64,000 bases of DNA from Fretibacter rubidus (GCF_041429785.1 NZ_CP163423.1:3386491-3450490), one strand, 5' to 3'. Shown: positions 27,048-36,359, counted from the first letter of the stretch. The notes: generated by a model from the letters alone, not told the origin. Program-made: numbers and translations.

Positions 27048-27422
27048 CTAATTTTGCACCACAATTAATCCGGCCATAATCAGGGCAGAGCCAATCATAT
27101 AGCGCAGGCCAATGGTCTCTTTTAAAAACACAGCGGCGAGAAGTGGTACGATGACAAAAGTCAGCGCCATGAAAGAATAGGCAAAGGATAGCGGCACGGA
27201 TTTAAGCACAAAAATCCAGAGCAAAGTCGCCCCGCCGTAAAGGGCGAGTGCGGCAATAAAGACGGGGTCAAACATGACAGAGGCAAAGGCGGCGTCACCG
27301 CGCGCAAGCAACCGCTCGCTCGTCATTTTAAACAAGACCTGCCCGCCCGCAATCATAATGGGCGTTGCAATTAAAAGCGCCGCAACAGCGGGCGATAACC
27401 CTGTGAAGCTGACAGATTTCAT
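27048..27422 (-). CDS. Small four-helix membrane protein of the EamA/SMR type, ArnE-like flippase candidate
   Basis: A 124-residue hydrophobic protein with four membrane helices. SFAYSFMALTFVIVPLLAAV and IGLRYMIGSALIMAGLIVVQ match the C-terminal half of the drug/metabolite transporter superfamily, to which the ArnE/ArnF undecaprenyl-phosphate-aminoarabinose flippases belong. Its start overlaps the methyltransferase stop by one base (TAATG), and a polyprenyl-phosphate-type glycosyltransferase is first in the same operon. This supports flipping of a lipid-linked sugar rather than drug efflux. A multidrug SMR protein is the alternative, but the conserved Glu near residue 14 of SMR pumps is not present. 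Confidence 0.7.
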   Translation of the reverse strand: MKSVSFTGLSPAVAALLIATPIMIAGGQVLFKMTSERLLARGDAAFASVMFDPVFIAALALYGGATLLWIFVLKSVPLSFAYSFMALTFVIVPLLAAVFLKETIGLRYMIGSALIMAGLIVVQN

Positions 27423-28159
27423 TAGGCGACGATATCCATAATTGGCATCATGTTTTCTGCCGGCTCACTCATATCTTCGTAATAATAAATATCGCGCTTA
27501 ATATCTTCCACGGCATGTTTTGCGGGCACGGGTTGCATCGCGCGCAGAAAGCTATGGGTATAAGGGAAGAAATTAAAATGAGGATTAAAAGTATAACGGT
27601 ATTCGCGTTCGCGCGGCACAATAATGATAAGCCGCTTTTTCGTGATACGGCGAAGCTCTGCTATGGCGGCGCGGTAATCCAACACATGTTCAATCACATG
27701 GGTGCAGATGACGGTATCGAACTCATTATCCGCAAACGGTAAGTCTTCAACTTTGGCGGCGACATACTCAATCCCTTTAATGGCGTTGGCATCGTCAATG
27801 GCAAAATCAACGCCGACAAAACGCGTCATATCGCGGCGCGCATCACGGATTTTATCCAGCGTATAACCTGTGCCGCAGCCCACATCACAAATGGATGTGC
27901 CGCGTGCGTCCAGCGCCATTCGGTCTAGGCACGCTTTGGAATTATCTGTGCCTTCGTGAACGCGTGGATGATGTTTATATAGCGCCTCATATTCTTCATC
28001 GGTGAGGAATGGAGCCCGTTCGCGGAACTTGGCTAGATCTGCAATATGCTTTCCCCAGACAAGGCTGGCAAACCCTTTGAACGCCGCGCTATCGCGGATG
28101 AAGGCCGGCAAGATGTCTTCTAGGACAAAGCGGATTTTATTGGTGGTCTCGCGGTTCAT
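27422..28159 (-). CDS. Class I SAM-dependent methyltransferase
   Basis: A 245-residue methyltransferase. The SAM-binding motif I is ICDVGCGTGYTLDKI near residue 92; VGVDFAIDDA and FDTVICTHVIEHVLDYRAAI are the later Rossmann motifs of the Methyltransf_11 type. It lies between a GT2-type glycosyltransferase (2-bp gap) and a small flippase-like protein (1-bp overlap), so a sugar or glycolipid intermediate is a likely methyl acceptor. The exact target is unknown. Confidence 0.88.
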   Translation of the reverse strand: MNRETTNKIRFVLEDILPAFIRDSAAFKGFASLVWGKHIADLAKFRERAPFLTDEEYEALYKHHPRVHEGTDNSKACLDRMALDARGTSICDVGCGTGYTLDKIRDARRDMTRFVGVDFAIDDANAIKGIEYVAAKVEDLPFADNEFDTVICTHVIEHVLDYRAAIAELRRITKKRLIIIVPREREYRYTFNPHFNFFPYTHSFLRAMQPVPAKHAVEDIKRDIYYYEDMSEPAENMMPIMDIVA

Positions 28160-28161
28160 GA

Positions 28162-29199
28162 CTAACCCCTTGCTGATTTTTCATTGCGTTCTTTGACAGA
28201 GCCTTCCGCCTTGACCGTACCGCGACGTTCGCGCAGGCGGGGTGTGCTATGGATATGTTGCTCACCGCGTGAGGGGGCAATGGACAGATAATGAATACGC
28301 TTTTGCTCATTACGACCGCGCGCAACAGAATCAAGAATGACACCCGCCATAAACACCATCAGTGAGGCCAACAGCATCGTCATGGACATCACCCATGTCG
28401 GCATACGGTCAACTAATCCTGTCCGGAAATACTCAATCAAGACGGGCGTTGCGGTAAACATGGAAACGCCCAACAGACCAACGGCAAGATAAGAGAAAAA
28501 CAAAAATGGCCGCGTTTCTTTCATCAAAGTCGCAATCATGCGCAGGATACGAAAGCCGTCACGAAAGGTCGATAACTTGCTCTCTGATCCTTCGCCGCGT
28601 ACGCCGTAATCTGTGCCAACTTCTTTGACAGGTAAACGCAGGGACGAGGCGTGAACGGACATTTCTGTCTCAATCTCAAAGCCTGGCGACATGGCTGGAA
28701 ATGATTTTGCAAAGCGGCGCGTAAACACGCGGTAGCCTGAAAAAATGTCGGAAAAGTCATTGCCAAAAATGGCCTGATAGACTTTGTTAAACAGATTATT
28801 GCCAAAGGCATGGCCTTTACGGCCCGCGTCTATCGTGACGTCATTACGGGTGCCGACAACCATATCAACGCGCTCATCCAATAGTGTTTGGATCAGGGTC
28901 GGGGCGGCAGACACGTCATAGGTTCCGTCACCATCGGCCATAATATAAATATCGGCATCAATATCGGCAAACATTTGGCGCACGACATTGCCTTTGCCTT
29001 GGCGGCGTGACGGCACAACAGTTGCGCCTGCTCGCGCGGCTTGCTCGGATGTATTATCCGATGAATTATTATCATAGACATAAATGCGTGTGCCGGGCAG
29101 GACGCGGCGAAAATCTAAAACGACCTGCGCAATGGCGGCCTCTTCATTATAACAGGGCAGTAAAACTGCGATGTTTAAATCACCAAATTGATTACTCAT
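28162..29199 (-). CDS. Family 2 glycosyltransferase with C-terminal membrane helices (polyprenyl-phosphate glycosyltransferase type)
   Basis: A 345-residue enzyme. The GT-A domain (1-225) has LLPCYNEEAAIAQV, DNNSSDNTSE and the metal-binding MADGDGTYD. FSGYRVFTRRFAKSFP resembles dolichol- or undecaprenyl-phosphate mannosyl/glucosyltransferases (DPM1, GtrB, ArnC). Two membrane helices follow at about 235-310. The charged tail (RLRERRGTVKAEGSVKERNE) is unusual. I chose the start at 29199, with GAGGA 6 bases upstream; an ATG 7 codons earlier has a poorly spaced site. It probably makes a lipid-linked sugar that the small membrane protein in this operon flips and the divergent GT-C-like protein uses. 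Confidence 0.87.
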   Translation of the reverse strand: MSNQFGDLNIAVLLPCYNEEAAIAQVVLDFRRVLPGTRIYVYDNNSSDNTSEQAARAGATVVPSRRQGKGNVVRQMFADIDADIYIMADGDGTYDVSAAPTLIQTLLDERVDMVVGTRNDVTIDAGRKGHAFGNNLFNKVYQAIFGNDFSDIFSGYRVFTRRFAKSFPAMSPGFEIETEMSVHASSLRLPVKEVGTDYGVRGEGSESKLSTFRDGFRILRMIATLMKETRPFLFFSYLAVGLLGVSMFTATPVLIEYFRTGLVDRMPTWVMSMTMLLASLMVFMAGVILDSVARGRNEQKRIHYLSIAPSRGEQHIHSTPRLRERRGTVKAEGSVKERNEKSARG

Positions 29200-29332
29200 A
29201 ACGCCATCCTCACCAATCATGCCTCTTTAACGGTTTGCATAAAACGCGTTCGGGCTGTTTCATTTCAGTATTTCTTAAGGCGTTAAGGTTAAATTTCAGG
29301 AAACAAAAAGACGAAAGTCACAGGACATTTCA

Positions 29333-31171
29333 ATGGCTGATACGACATCCGACGCTGGTTTTGCTTTGCCGAAATTTATCTTGCGCGCACCAACGCTTTG
29401 GGCGGGGCTGCTTATGATTGCGCTGATCTTTATAATGGCAGCCGCCAAAGGCAGCCTGGGTGATATTGGCCAGGATAATGATGATGTCATGCGGCTTGTC
29501 CAAATTCGCGATTACCTTCTGGGTCAAGGGTGGTTTGATACCAACCAATACCGCCTCGGCCTTGCGGGCGGCACAGATATGCACTGGTCGCGTATTCCCG
29601 ATATTCCGCTGATTATCCTGACCCATATCTTTGATCTATTCACAACCCAAGAGACGGCGTTGCAGATATCTTATACAGTGTGGCCGCCGCTCTCTGCGTT
29701 AGTTTTAATTTTCGCCATGACAACGGGGGCCAAATTTTGGGCCGCGCAATACGGTATAAACCCCAAGGCGACATATGGCTTTACCCTCGTTCTGCTCGCT
29801 TTTTTTGTATTGAATTTTTACCGCTTTACGCCTGGCGCGATTGATCATCACAATGTTCAAATGGGATTAGTGGCTTGGGCGGTGGTTCTGCTGCTTGATC
29901 CCAAACGCCGATTTTGGACCTTTGCCGCCTCTGGCGCAGCGGTGGCGACATCATTGGCTGTGGGTGTGGAGGTTTATATTTTCGCCGCAATCATCTGCGC
30001 CTTTGTTGCGCTCAACTGGATGGTCTTGGGCGCGTCTGCACGGGCGGGAACGCAAGGCTTTGGTCTGGGCTTGTGCGCAGGATTGGTCGTATGTTTTTTC
30101 GGCACTATCGCCCCCTCTGAATACGGTGTTGTGGCGTGCGACGCGCTATCGCTGATCACGCTTAGCGCGGCGTTGGTGGGGGGATTGGGCCTTGCAAGCC
30201 TTGCGAGCGGACTATCAGCGCGGTCTTTGATGCTTCGTTTTATGGGGCTTGGTGTTTTGGGCGTGGCATGCGTGTTGGTGCTATCGTTTCAAGCCCCGCA
30301 ATGCCTCAATAACCCGCTCAATGTTCTGCCTGATGTGGTTGATCGTTTGTGGCTCTCTAATATCAGCGAAGCCAAGGGGCTGAGTTTGGGTATGAAAAAT
30401 GCCGCGATGGAAATTCCCTATATGTTGGGCGCACCGCTTCTGGCGCTGGGGATGCTAATAGTGGCCATTTGGAAAAATCGCCGATGGGGCGGGACTGTCT
30501 TAATCTTGATGCTCTTGCTCGGCGCGCTCGGGCTGACGATTTATCAGCAGCGCTTTTTCCCATTTGCTTATGTCGTTTCTATCCTGCCGCTGGCGGGATG
30601 GATTGCGAAGACCTATCAGGCGGGGGTAGGAAAACTAGCGGCCCATGACGACGCGAGTGATACGCCCAAGCCGTCCAACATCGCCTATATCGGCGCGCTG
30701 GCTTTGTCTGTGCCGCTCATCTGGGCTGTGCCGGGGATATTGATGTCAGAAGCAGATAATGCCGCGACGGAAGCCAGCAAAGCCACCGCTTGTTATTCAT
30801 CATCGGTGATGGACGCACTAAACACATTACCGACGGGCGTTATTGCCGCGACCAGCAACGGCGGCGCGCCAATCCTTAACGCCACAAAACACCGTTCAAT
30901 TTCGGGCAATTATCACCGTAATATTACGGGCATTGCGCTGCAAATAAATATCGGCACCTCGACCCCTGATGTGGCCAAATCGCTATTGAAGGACAATGAT
31001 ATTGATTATCTGCACTTTTGTCGTCCCACGGCGGAAACGCAAAACCTCATTGATGAAAACCCAGACGGGCTTTACGGCGTTTTAAAACAAGGCATCGTGC
31101 CCGATTACCTCACGCCCGCTGTCGATGATTTGGAAGACGGCGATGTGACTATTTATAAAGTGGTGCGCTAA
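29333..31171 (+). CDS. Polytopic membrane protein, GT-C-like (lipid-linked sugar transferase candidate)
   Basis: A 612-residue protein with about 11-13 membrane helices and a soluble C-terminal tail from about 480. The first periplasmic loop has DIGQDNDDVMRLVQIRDYLL and then GTDMHWSRIPD; a further motif is TPGAIDHHNVQMGL. An acidic first loop followed by a His/Arg loop is the plan of GT-C enzymes such as STT3, PMT and ArnT. I do not recognise a characterised subfamily. It diverges from the GT2-methyltransferase-flippase operon across 133 bp. Its stop overlaps the YciI gene on the other strand by 4 bp. An O-glycosyl or lipid A transferase is likely; the acceptor is unknown. Confidence 0.65.
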   Translation: MADTTSDAGFALPKFILRAPTLWAGLLMIALIFIMAAAKGSLGDIGQDNDDVMRLVQIRDYLLGQGWFDTNQYRLGLAGGTDMHWSRIPDIPLIILTHIFDLFTTQETALQISYTVWPPLSALVLIFAMTTGAKFWAAQYGINPKATYGFTLVLLAFFVLNFYRFTPGAIDHHNVQMGLVAWAVVLLLDPKRRFWTFAASGAAVATSLAVGVEVYIFAAIICAFVALNWMVLGASARAGTQGFGLGLCAGLVVCFFGTIAPSEYGVVACDALSLITLSAALVGGLGLASLASGLSARSLMLRFMGLGVLGVACVLVLSFQAPQCLNNPLNVLPDVVDRLWLSNISEAKGLSLGMKNAAMEIPYMLGAPLLALGMLIVAIWKNRRWGGTVLILMLLLGALGLTIYQQRFFPFAYVVSILPLAGWIAKTYQAGVGKLAAHDDASDTPKPSNIAYIGALALSVPLIWAVPGILMSEADNAATEASKATACYSSSVMDALNTLPTGVIAATSNGGAPILNATKHRSISGNYHRNITGIALQINIGTSTPDVAKSLLKDNDIDYLHFCRPTAETQNLIDENPDGLYGVLKQGIVPDYLTPAVDDLEDGDVTIYKVVR

Positions 31172-31452
31172 AGATTATTAATTGCGACCTTATAGGCTCG
31201 CACAATAATCTGACCCGGCAGGCCCGCAATTTTATACGGATCGCGCGCCATCCATGCGTCGAGTGTCACGCGGTCTTGGCAGTCGACAATCAGGAGGCTC
31301 CCGCGCATCGTCCCGTCGTCGTCCATCCACGGACCTGCGACTTGGACGCTCACCGCCGCGTCACTTTTCAGCCAATTTAAATGCGCCTCACGCGTGGCTT
31401 GGCGAATGGGCAGGCCGTCTGTGACGTCTTCAGAATATATCATGAACTGCAT
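31168..31452 (-). CDS. YciI-family protein
   Basis: A 94-residue protein of the YCII fold (ferredoxin-like alpha+beta dimer). The family pattern is seen in REAHLNWLKSD (conserved His), VAGPWMDDDGTMRGSLLIVD and LDAWMARDPYKIAGL (conserved Asp-Pro). The family is mostly uncharacterised; the His-Asp pair suggests an enzymatic role. It begins 1 bp after the gpsA stop, so it is the last gene of a tsaD-gpsA-yciI unit, an arrangement common in alphaproteobacteria. Confidence 0.88.
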   Translation of the reverse strand: MQFMIYSEDVTDGLPIRQATREAHLNWLKSDAAVSVQVAGPWMDDDGTMRGSLLIVDCQDRVTLDAWMARDPYKIAGLPGQIIVRAYKVAINNL

Positions 31453-31453
31453 A

Positions 31454-32458
31454 TTAGTGCTCTCTTTTGGGGTCGCGCGACAAGAGCGCGGTAATCGCTT
31501 GGTCTACGGTAATCTGCCCGTCGAGTATATCGGCCAGCGCAAAACAAATCGGCATATCGACACTATGTTGCTGCGCAAGCGCTTTCAGGGCGGGCGCCGT
31601 CGCCACGCCCTCTGTTACGGCTGTGCGGGAGTTGACAATATCTTGCGCGCTTTGTCCGCGTCCCATCGCAAGGCCGCAGGACATATTGCGCGACTGCTCG
31701 CTTGAACATGTTAGCACCAAATCCCCTAGCCCCGATAATCCAGTGAGGGTTTCGGGCGCACAACCCAGCGCCGTGCCAAGCCGTGTCATTTCGGCAAAGC
31801 CGCGCGCAATAATCGCGGCATGGGCCGAACGTCCCAACTCTTTGCCCAGAACAATTCCGCAGACAATCGCCAACACATTTTTGACAGCCCCGCCAATTTC
31901 TGCGCCTAAAACATCGGTCGATAAATAGGGGCGGAATGTGGGGGCGGCTATCGCTTGCATCAACGCCTCGCCCACATCCACATCTTCACAGGCCAAAGTC
32001 ACCGCTGTGGGTAATCCCTTGGCCACATCAATAGCGAAGCTGGGGCCAGACAGCACAGCCGGCACAGCTCGGGGGACGACCTCGGACAGGACATCTGACA
32101 TGAACATACGGGTCGAAATTTCAATCCCTTTGGAACACAGCACAATCGGCTGCCCCTCTGGCGCGAGCGGGGCGTAAGCGGCGAGCGACTTACGCATGAA
32201 CTGCGCGGGCGTCACGGCCAATACGGCGTCACATTTTGCCATAACCGACAGGTCATTCACGGCGGTTATTTTGGGCGAAAGGCTCACCCCCGGCAGGAAA
32301 AGCGTGTTTTCATGCGCGCTATTAATCGCCTCAGCGCAGTCTGCCTCAAAGGCCCATAATGTGACGTCACGTCCTGCGCTAGCCAAAGATTGCGCCAGCG
32401 CTGTGCCCCAGGCCCCTGCGCCGATCACGCCGATGTTTTGATAATGAAGTGTGCTCAT
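31454..32458 (-). CDS. gpsA: Glycerol-3-phosphate dehydrogenase [NAD(P)+]
   Basis: A 334-residue cytosolic enzyme that reduces dihydroxyacetone phosphate to sn-glycerol 3-phosphate for phospholipid synthesis. The dinucleotide motif is [17 protein letters not shown] at the N-terminus. [16 protein letters not shown] and the catalytic-lysine region [14 protein letters not shown] are present, and [13 protein letters not shown] matches the phosphate-binding part. Length fits the family (about 330). The ATG overlaps the tsaD stop in ATGA, so translation is coupled. Confidence 0.96.
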   Translation of the reverse strand: MSTLHYQNIGVIGAGAWGTALAQSLASAGRDVTLWAFEADCAEAINSAHENTLFLPGVSLSPKITAVNDLSVMAKCDAVLAVTPAQFMRKSLAAYAPLAPEGQPIVLCSKGIEISTRMFMSDVLSEVVPRAVPAVLSGPSFAIDVAKGLPTAVTLACEDVDVGEALMQAIAAPTFRPYLSTDVLGAEIGGAVKNVLAIVCGIVLGKELGRSAHAAIIARGFAEMTRLGTALGCAPETLTGLSGLGDLVLTCSSEQSRNMSCGLAMGRGQSAQDIVNSRTAVTEGVATAPALKALAQQHSVDMPICFALADILDGQITVDQAITALLSRDPKREH

Positions 32459-33615
32459 GATTTAGGGCCCTTTTTCCCAGACCCGCTGGCGGGATCAGAT
32501 TTTGCTGCCGCACTATCCAGCGGCCAACGGGGTCGCGCTTTGGCCGATAAATCGCTAATATTCCCCTGTATGAAATGCTCAAGGCCGGCGAGCGCAATCA
32601 TTGCGGCATTATCCGTGCAATAGACCATGGGCGGCGCGTTAAGGCTAAAACCCTTTGCCTCGCATAAATGCTCCAACGCCCCGCGAATGGCTTTATTCGC
32701 CGCAACACCACCTGCAACAACAAAGCGGTGGGGGGTATCTGACGGCTCCACCTCATTTGTGGACATAATGTCTTTTGTGAACATATCCATGGCGCGGCCT
32801 GTGCGCTCTGACAGAACCTCGCAGACTGTGGCTTGGAAGCTGGCGGCGACATTGGCGGCGTCTTGTTCGGACTTGTCACTGCTCCGCCACGCGCGCGCAA
32901 CGGCGGTCTTTAGGCCCGCAAAAGAAAAATTGGCATGGTCTTGCCCCCAATAGGGACGGGGTAATTTCACGGATTTAGGATCGCCCCCCGCCGCCACGCG
33001 TTCCACATTCGGCCCGCCCGGAAAACCTAGTCCCATGACTTTGGCTGTTTTATCAAACGCTTCACCGGCTGCGTCGTCAACTGTGCTGCCTAGCCGTTCA
33101 TAATCGCCCAGGCCCTTGACGGATAAAAGCTGCGTATGCCCGCCCGACACAAGCAGCAGTAAATAAGGAAATGCACACGGCCCTGATAGGCGCGGGGAGA
33201 GGGCATGACCTTCCAAATGGTTGACCGCAATCAACGGAATATCCAGTGACAGGCATAGTCCTTTGGCGGCGAGCAATCCGGTGATGACCCCGCCAATTAA
33301 TCCTGGCCCTGATGTGGCGGCCACAGCCGATAAATCGCTGTAATCCACCCCCGCTTCTGTCACGGCTTGGTCGATAATAGCGTCAATGATGCTCATATGG
33401 GCGCGGGCGGCAATCTCGGGGACAACGCCGCCAAATTTCGCGTGATATTCGTCTTGGCTGGCGATGATGGACGATAGGATATGGGTGCTGCCATCAGGAT
33501 CGCGGCGCAGCACGCTGGCGGCTGTTTCGTCACAGCTGCTCTCGACACCTAGAATGAAGACAGGCGCGACAATATCTTGCTTTTGGGGCTTATGCGGGGC
33601 TATTGACGGGGACAT
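32455..33615 (-). CDS. tsaD: tRNA N6-adenosine threonylcarbamoyltransferase
   Basis: A 386-residue ASKHA-fold enzyme that places threonylcarbamoyl on A37 of ANN-decoding tRNAs with TsaB and Tsa[17 protein letters not shown] is the N-terminal motif, [14 protein letters not shown] holds the metal-binding histidines, [11 protein letters not shown] is the next motif, and [16 protein letters not shown] lies near the C-terminus. The open frame continues far upstream antisense to hemC, but conservation begins near the ATG at 33615. The tail of about 20 residues ([15 protein letters not shown]) is an extra. The start codon lies 16 bp from the chosen hemC start on the other strand, so both promoters must lie in coding DNA. 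Confidence 0.95.
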   Translation of the reverse strand: MSPSIAPHKPQKQDIVAPVFILGVESSCDETAASVLRRDPDGSTHILSSIIASQDEYHAKFGGVVPEIAARAHMSIIDAIIDQAVTEAGVDYSDLSAVAATSGPGLIGGVITGLLAAKGLCLSLDIPLIAVNHLEGHALSPRLSGPCAFPYLLLLVSGGHTQLLSVKGLGDYERLGSTVDDAAGEAFDKTAKVMGLGFPGGPNVERVAAGGDPKSVKLPRPYWGQDHANFSFAGLKTAVARAWRSSDKSEQDAANVAASFQATVCEVLSERTGRAMDMFTKDIMSTNEVEPSDTPHRFVVAGGVAANKAIRGALEHLCEAKGFSLNAPPMVYCTDNAAMIALAGLEHFIQGNISDLSAKARPRWPLDSAAAKSDPASGSGKKGPKS

Positions 33616-33631
33616 ATCATCGTCAAATAGC

Positions 33632-34621
33632 GTGAGAGCCAAAGCTTTGCAATCTATCCCTTCATCCACTCCCAAATCAGACGTGATTCTTATTGGCACG
33701 CGCGGCTCGCCTTTGGCTTTATGGCAAGCGAACCGTGTGCGGGATTTACTGCTCTCCACCCACGGCTGGGATGATGACCGTGTCCAGATTAAAATCCTCA
33801 AGACCAAAGGCGACCAGATTAAAGGGCATTTATCCCAATTTGGCGGTAAAGGGCTTTTCACGCGCGAGCTTGAGGACGCGCTGATTGATGGGCGTATTGA
33901 TTTGGCTGTCCATAGTATGAAAGACGTCCCAACAGTGGGCCAAGACGCGCTCATGATTGGCGCGGTGTTAGAGCGCGCCGACCCGCGCGACGCTTTTATC
34001 TCAAATGAGGTTAGCAGCGTGCTGGACTTGCCCCACGGCGCGGTGATTGGCACGGCGTCCATTCGTCGCCGCGCGCAATTGGCGCGACTTCGCCCTGATG
34101 TGGATTTTTGCTTATTGCGCGGCAATGTCGGTACGCGTCTCGCTAAGCTTGAAACGGGTGAATTTATCGCGACATTTTTGGCCTGCGCGGGACTAAAACG
34201 ATTGGGCCAAGAGGCTGTCATTACGCAGGCCGTGCCACCAGAGCTGATGCTACCCGCTCCCGCCCAAGGCGCTGTGGGAATTGAACTTCGTCGTGAAGAT
34301 GCTCGCGCGCGCGATGCGGTCGAGGTGCTAAACCACCGGGACACGATGCTCGCTATCACGGCGGAACGCGCGTTCCTTAATGCACTGGACGGCTCATGCC
34401 GCACGCCGATTGCGGCGCTGGCCACATTTGCTGGCTCTGATTTATCCTTTCGCGGGGAAGTCATCGCCACAGACGGGTCTAAGCATTACGGCACACAAAG
34501 CCATGCCAGTGTCAGCACGCCAAAAGAGGCTTTTGATTTGGGCTTTGGCTTGGGCCAAGAGGTCAAAGCCGAGATTGGTGACATCGTCTTGTGGGACTCT
34601 TCTATAGGGGATGGCGCTTAG
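33632..34621 (+). CDS. hemC: Hydroxymethylbilane synthase (porphobilinogen deaminase)
   Basis: A cytosolic enzyme that joins four porphobilinogens into hydroxymethylbilane in haem biosynthesis, about 329 residues. IGTRGSPLALWQANRVRDLL is the N-terminal signature, LPHGAVIGTASIRRRAQLARL is the substrate-binding arginine region, and the dipyrromethane cofactor attaches to the Cys in LDGSCRTPIAAL. The start is uncertain: GTG 33632, TTG 33647 and a later GTG near 33683 all precede the conserved part and none has a strong ribosome site. The hemD ATG follows its TAG directly. The head-to-head partner is tsaD. Confidence 0.94.
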   Translation: MRAKALQSIPSSTPKSDVILIGTRGSPLALWQANRVRDLLLSTHGWDDDRVQIKILKTKGDQIKGHLSQFGGKGLFTRELEDALIDGRIDLAVHSMKDVPTVGQDALMIGAVLERADPRDAFISNEVSSVLDLPHGAVIGTASIRRRAQLARLRPDVDFCLLRGNVGTRLAKLETGEFIATFLACAGLKRLGQEAVITQAVPPELMLPAPAQGAVGIELRREDARARDAVEVLNHRDTMLAITAERAFLNALDGSCRTPIAALATFAGSDLSFRGEVIATDGSKHYGTQSHASVSTPKEAFDLGFGLGQEVKAEIGDIVLWDSSIGDGA

Positions 34622-35311
34622 ATGAAATGCGTGTGGATAACGCGCACGGCCCCTAATGCCGATGCCTCGGCCAAGCGGTTCGAGGTCGCAGGCTTTAAAA
34701 CGATTGTTGCTCCGCTGCTGACCCTCAGCTCACCGACGACCATGCCTGCTTTGCCGCCGCATGACGCGATATTGATTTTCACCTCTTCTAATGGTGTGGA
34801 CGCCTTTTGTGCACGTGACCGTGCTCGGCATTATCCCGTGGTGACGGTCGGTGATAAAACCGCGCAGCACTGTCTGGAGGCGGGCTTTTCTCGCGTGCGC
34901 TCTGCGGGGGGGCGTGCTGATGATGTGACGGCGCTTATCTTGGACGAGCCGGATAAAACACGCCCCTATTGGCATATGGCGGGGCGGCATGTGCGCGGGA
35001 CAATTGTGGAGGATTTAAAAGCGGCGGGATTAAGCGCGAGACGTGAGACATTATATGCCTCGGCACCTGTTTTAAAACGTCCCGATATAGATGTGAACGC
35101 TGTGGACATCATCGCCCTTTATTCGCCCTTGGCGGCCCAAACTCTGGCGGGTTTTGCCCCCGATATATCCCGCATAACGACGCTATCCATTAGCCCAGTA
35201 GTAGACGCGGCCCTTGGTTCGTTGACACCGCAAAGCCGTCTTATTGCCAAGGCCCCCAATGAAGACGCGATGCTGGAGAGCTTGATTGCGCTTGAGCACA
35301 GGACGTTATAG
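34622..35311 (+). CDS. hemD: Uroporphyrinogen-III synthase
   Basis: A 229-residue protein that cyclises hydroxymethylbilane with inversion of ring D. HemD sequences are poorly conserved. The supporting features are the two-lobe size, VWITRTAPNADASAKRFEVA at the start, LIFTSSNGVDAF (typical lobe motif), VVTVGDKTAQHC, and position directly after hemC. DIIALYSPLAAQTL matches the second-lobe motif. A perfect DnaA box (TGTGGATAA, 34632-34640) lies within codons 4-7, which may be coincidence. The mitofilin-like gene follows after 9 bp. Confidence 0.88.
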   Translation: MKCVWITRTAPNADASAKRFEVAGFKTIVAPLLTLSSPTTMPALPPHDAILIFTSSNGVDAFCARDRARHYPVVTVGDKTAQHCLEAGFSRVRSAGGRADDVTALILDEPDKTRPYWHMAGRHVRGTIVEDLKAAGLSARRETLYASAPVLKRPDIDVNAVDIIALYSPLAAQTLAGFAPDISRITTLSISPVVDAALGSLTPQSRLIAKAPNEDAMLESLIALEHRTL

Positions 35312-35320
35312 AACTGCGTT

Positions 35321-36313
35321 ATGAGCGATATAGATAAACCTAATGAAACCGTCGATGACATTATTGATGACCCCACCGGTAGTGACGGCAATGCATTTGA
35401 AACCTTCAATGAGTGTGACACTGTCGTTCAACCCATGACGCCCTTTAAACGCGGCATTGGCTGGGGCGGGGCGAGCGTTTTGTTCTTACTGGCGTCCGTC
35501 TTGGGCGCTGCGGGTGGATGGGGCGCCGTAAACTATCTCACGCCGAATGACTCTGACATCACCCAAGCGCCGCGCGTTGATTTATCGCCGCTGACCGCGA
35601 GGCTGGATAAGGCAGAGACAACACTGACAGGGCAGGGCGCGCAGCTAAAATTATTGCAAAGCGAAATTAACAACCGCCCTGCGTCAATTGAGGTGCGGGC
35701 TAAACCCATGCCAACGGACGCGCCGCTGGCGGCAACAACTCGCGTTGAGCTTGATGCCCAAAGCGCGGAAACCATTGAGACATTGCGTGACCAAGTCGAC
35801 GCCATGGAAACAGCGCTGCAAAGTCTTCGTGATGATATGGTCGCGCAAGCGGCGGTGGAGCCGACATCACCCGCTACCGCCTCGCAAGAGTTCGTTGGGC
35901 AAGACCTTGGGAATGATGAACGCGTTGCGGACCTCGTCAATGACGTCGAGACGTTGCGCGCCCGCATTGACGGGCTAGAGCAGGGCTTGGGCGAAACGCG
36001 CGCAATGGCCGCTGCCCCAACAATTGTAAAAGAGCCTGTGCTGCTCCCCGCTTTCCCGCGCGAAACGGTGTTTGACGCGCTCACGACAGAGCCGCAAGAG
36101 GCGGATGCGGGATGGATGGCCAAGACATTAAAAAAACACATTTCTGTCCGTAATCCAGAGGATGTCAAACGCGCAGAACGACAGCTGGATAATATTGCAG
36201 AGGCGATTGAGACGGGTGACATTACGCAGGCGGTCTCTATTGTAGAGGCGATGCCACAAGACGCCCAAAATAAGGCTAGCGATTGGTTGCTTGCGGCCAG
36301 ACGTCAAAATTAG
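35321..36313 (+). CDS. Mitofilin-domain (Mic60-like) inner-membrane protein
   Basis: A 330-residue membrane-anchored protein with an acidic N-terminal tail (1-45), one membrane helix at about 53-72 (SVLFLLASVLGAAGGWGAV), a coiled-coil periplasmic region (85-230) and a C-terminal helical domain (250-330, AGWMAKTLKKHISVRNPED ... ALDNIAEA-like). Alphaproteobacteria carry the bacterial homologue of mitochondrial Mic60 between hemD and hemY, where it is tied to intracytoplasmic membranes and envelope contact sites. Position and architecture support the same call here; sequence similarity alone is weak. The short C-terminal domain is clearest at residues 283-325. Confidence 0.75.
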   Translation: MSDIDKPNETVDDIIDDPTGSDGNAFETFNECDTVVQPMTPFKRGIGWGGASVLFLLASVLGAAGGWGAVNYLTPNDSDITQAPRVDLSPLTARLDKAETTLTGQGAQLKLLQSEINNRPASIEVRAKPMPTDAPLAATTRVELDAQSAETIETLRDQVDAMETALQSLRDDMVAQAAVEPTSPATASQEFVGQDLGNDERVADLVNDVETLRARIDGLEQGLGETRAMAAAPTIVKEPVLLPAFPRETVFDALTTEPQEADAGWMAKTLKKHISVRNPEDVKRAERQLDNIAEAIETGDITQAVSIVEAMPQDAQNKASDWLLAARRQN

Positions 36314-36359
36314 AGGCGCTATCCACTGGGATTGACGGTAATAAGAGAGTGAAACGATT

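Noticed and set aside
27048..27422. Multidrug SMR (EmrE) pump
   Set aside because: The membrane Glu expected near residue 14 of SMR drug pumps is missing, and the operon context is glycosylation.
31488..31515. A GTAATCGCTTGG...GGTAATC stretch resembling part of the 60-bp element
   Set aside because: It lies within gpsA codons, matches only partly and lacks the hairpin symmetry; chance similarity.
33616..34470. A long minus-strand open frame continuing upstream of tsaD and antisense to hemC
   Set aside because: The protein sequence in this extension has no TsaD similarity and is the mirror of the strongly conserved hemC. TsaD conservation begins near the ATG at 33615.
34632..34640. Perfect DnaA box inside hemD (and TTATGCACA at 12591-12599 inside the RND gene)
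   Set aside because: Single boxes in coding DNA with ordinary codons; expected occasionally by chance, so not listed as regulatory features.
35533..36222. A 229-codon minus-strand frame in the Mic60-like gene
   Set aside because: Ser/Arg-rich, no domain, and opposite a gene fixed by its position in the haem operon.
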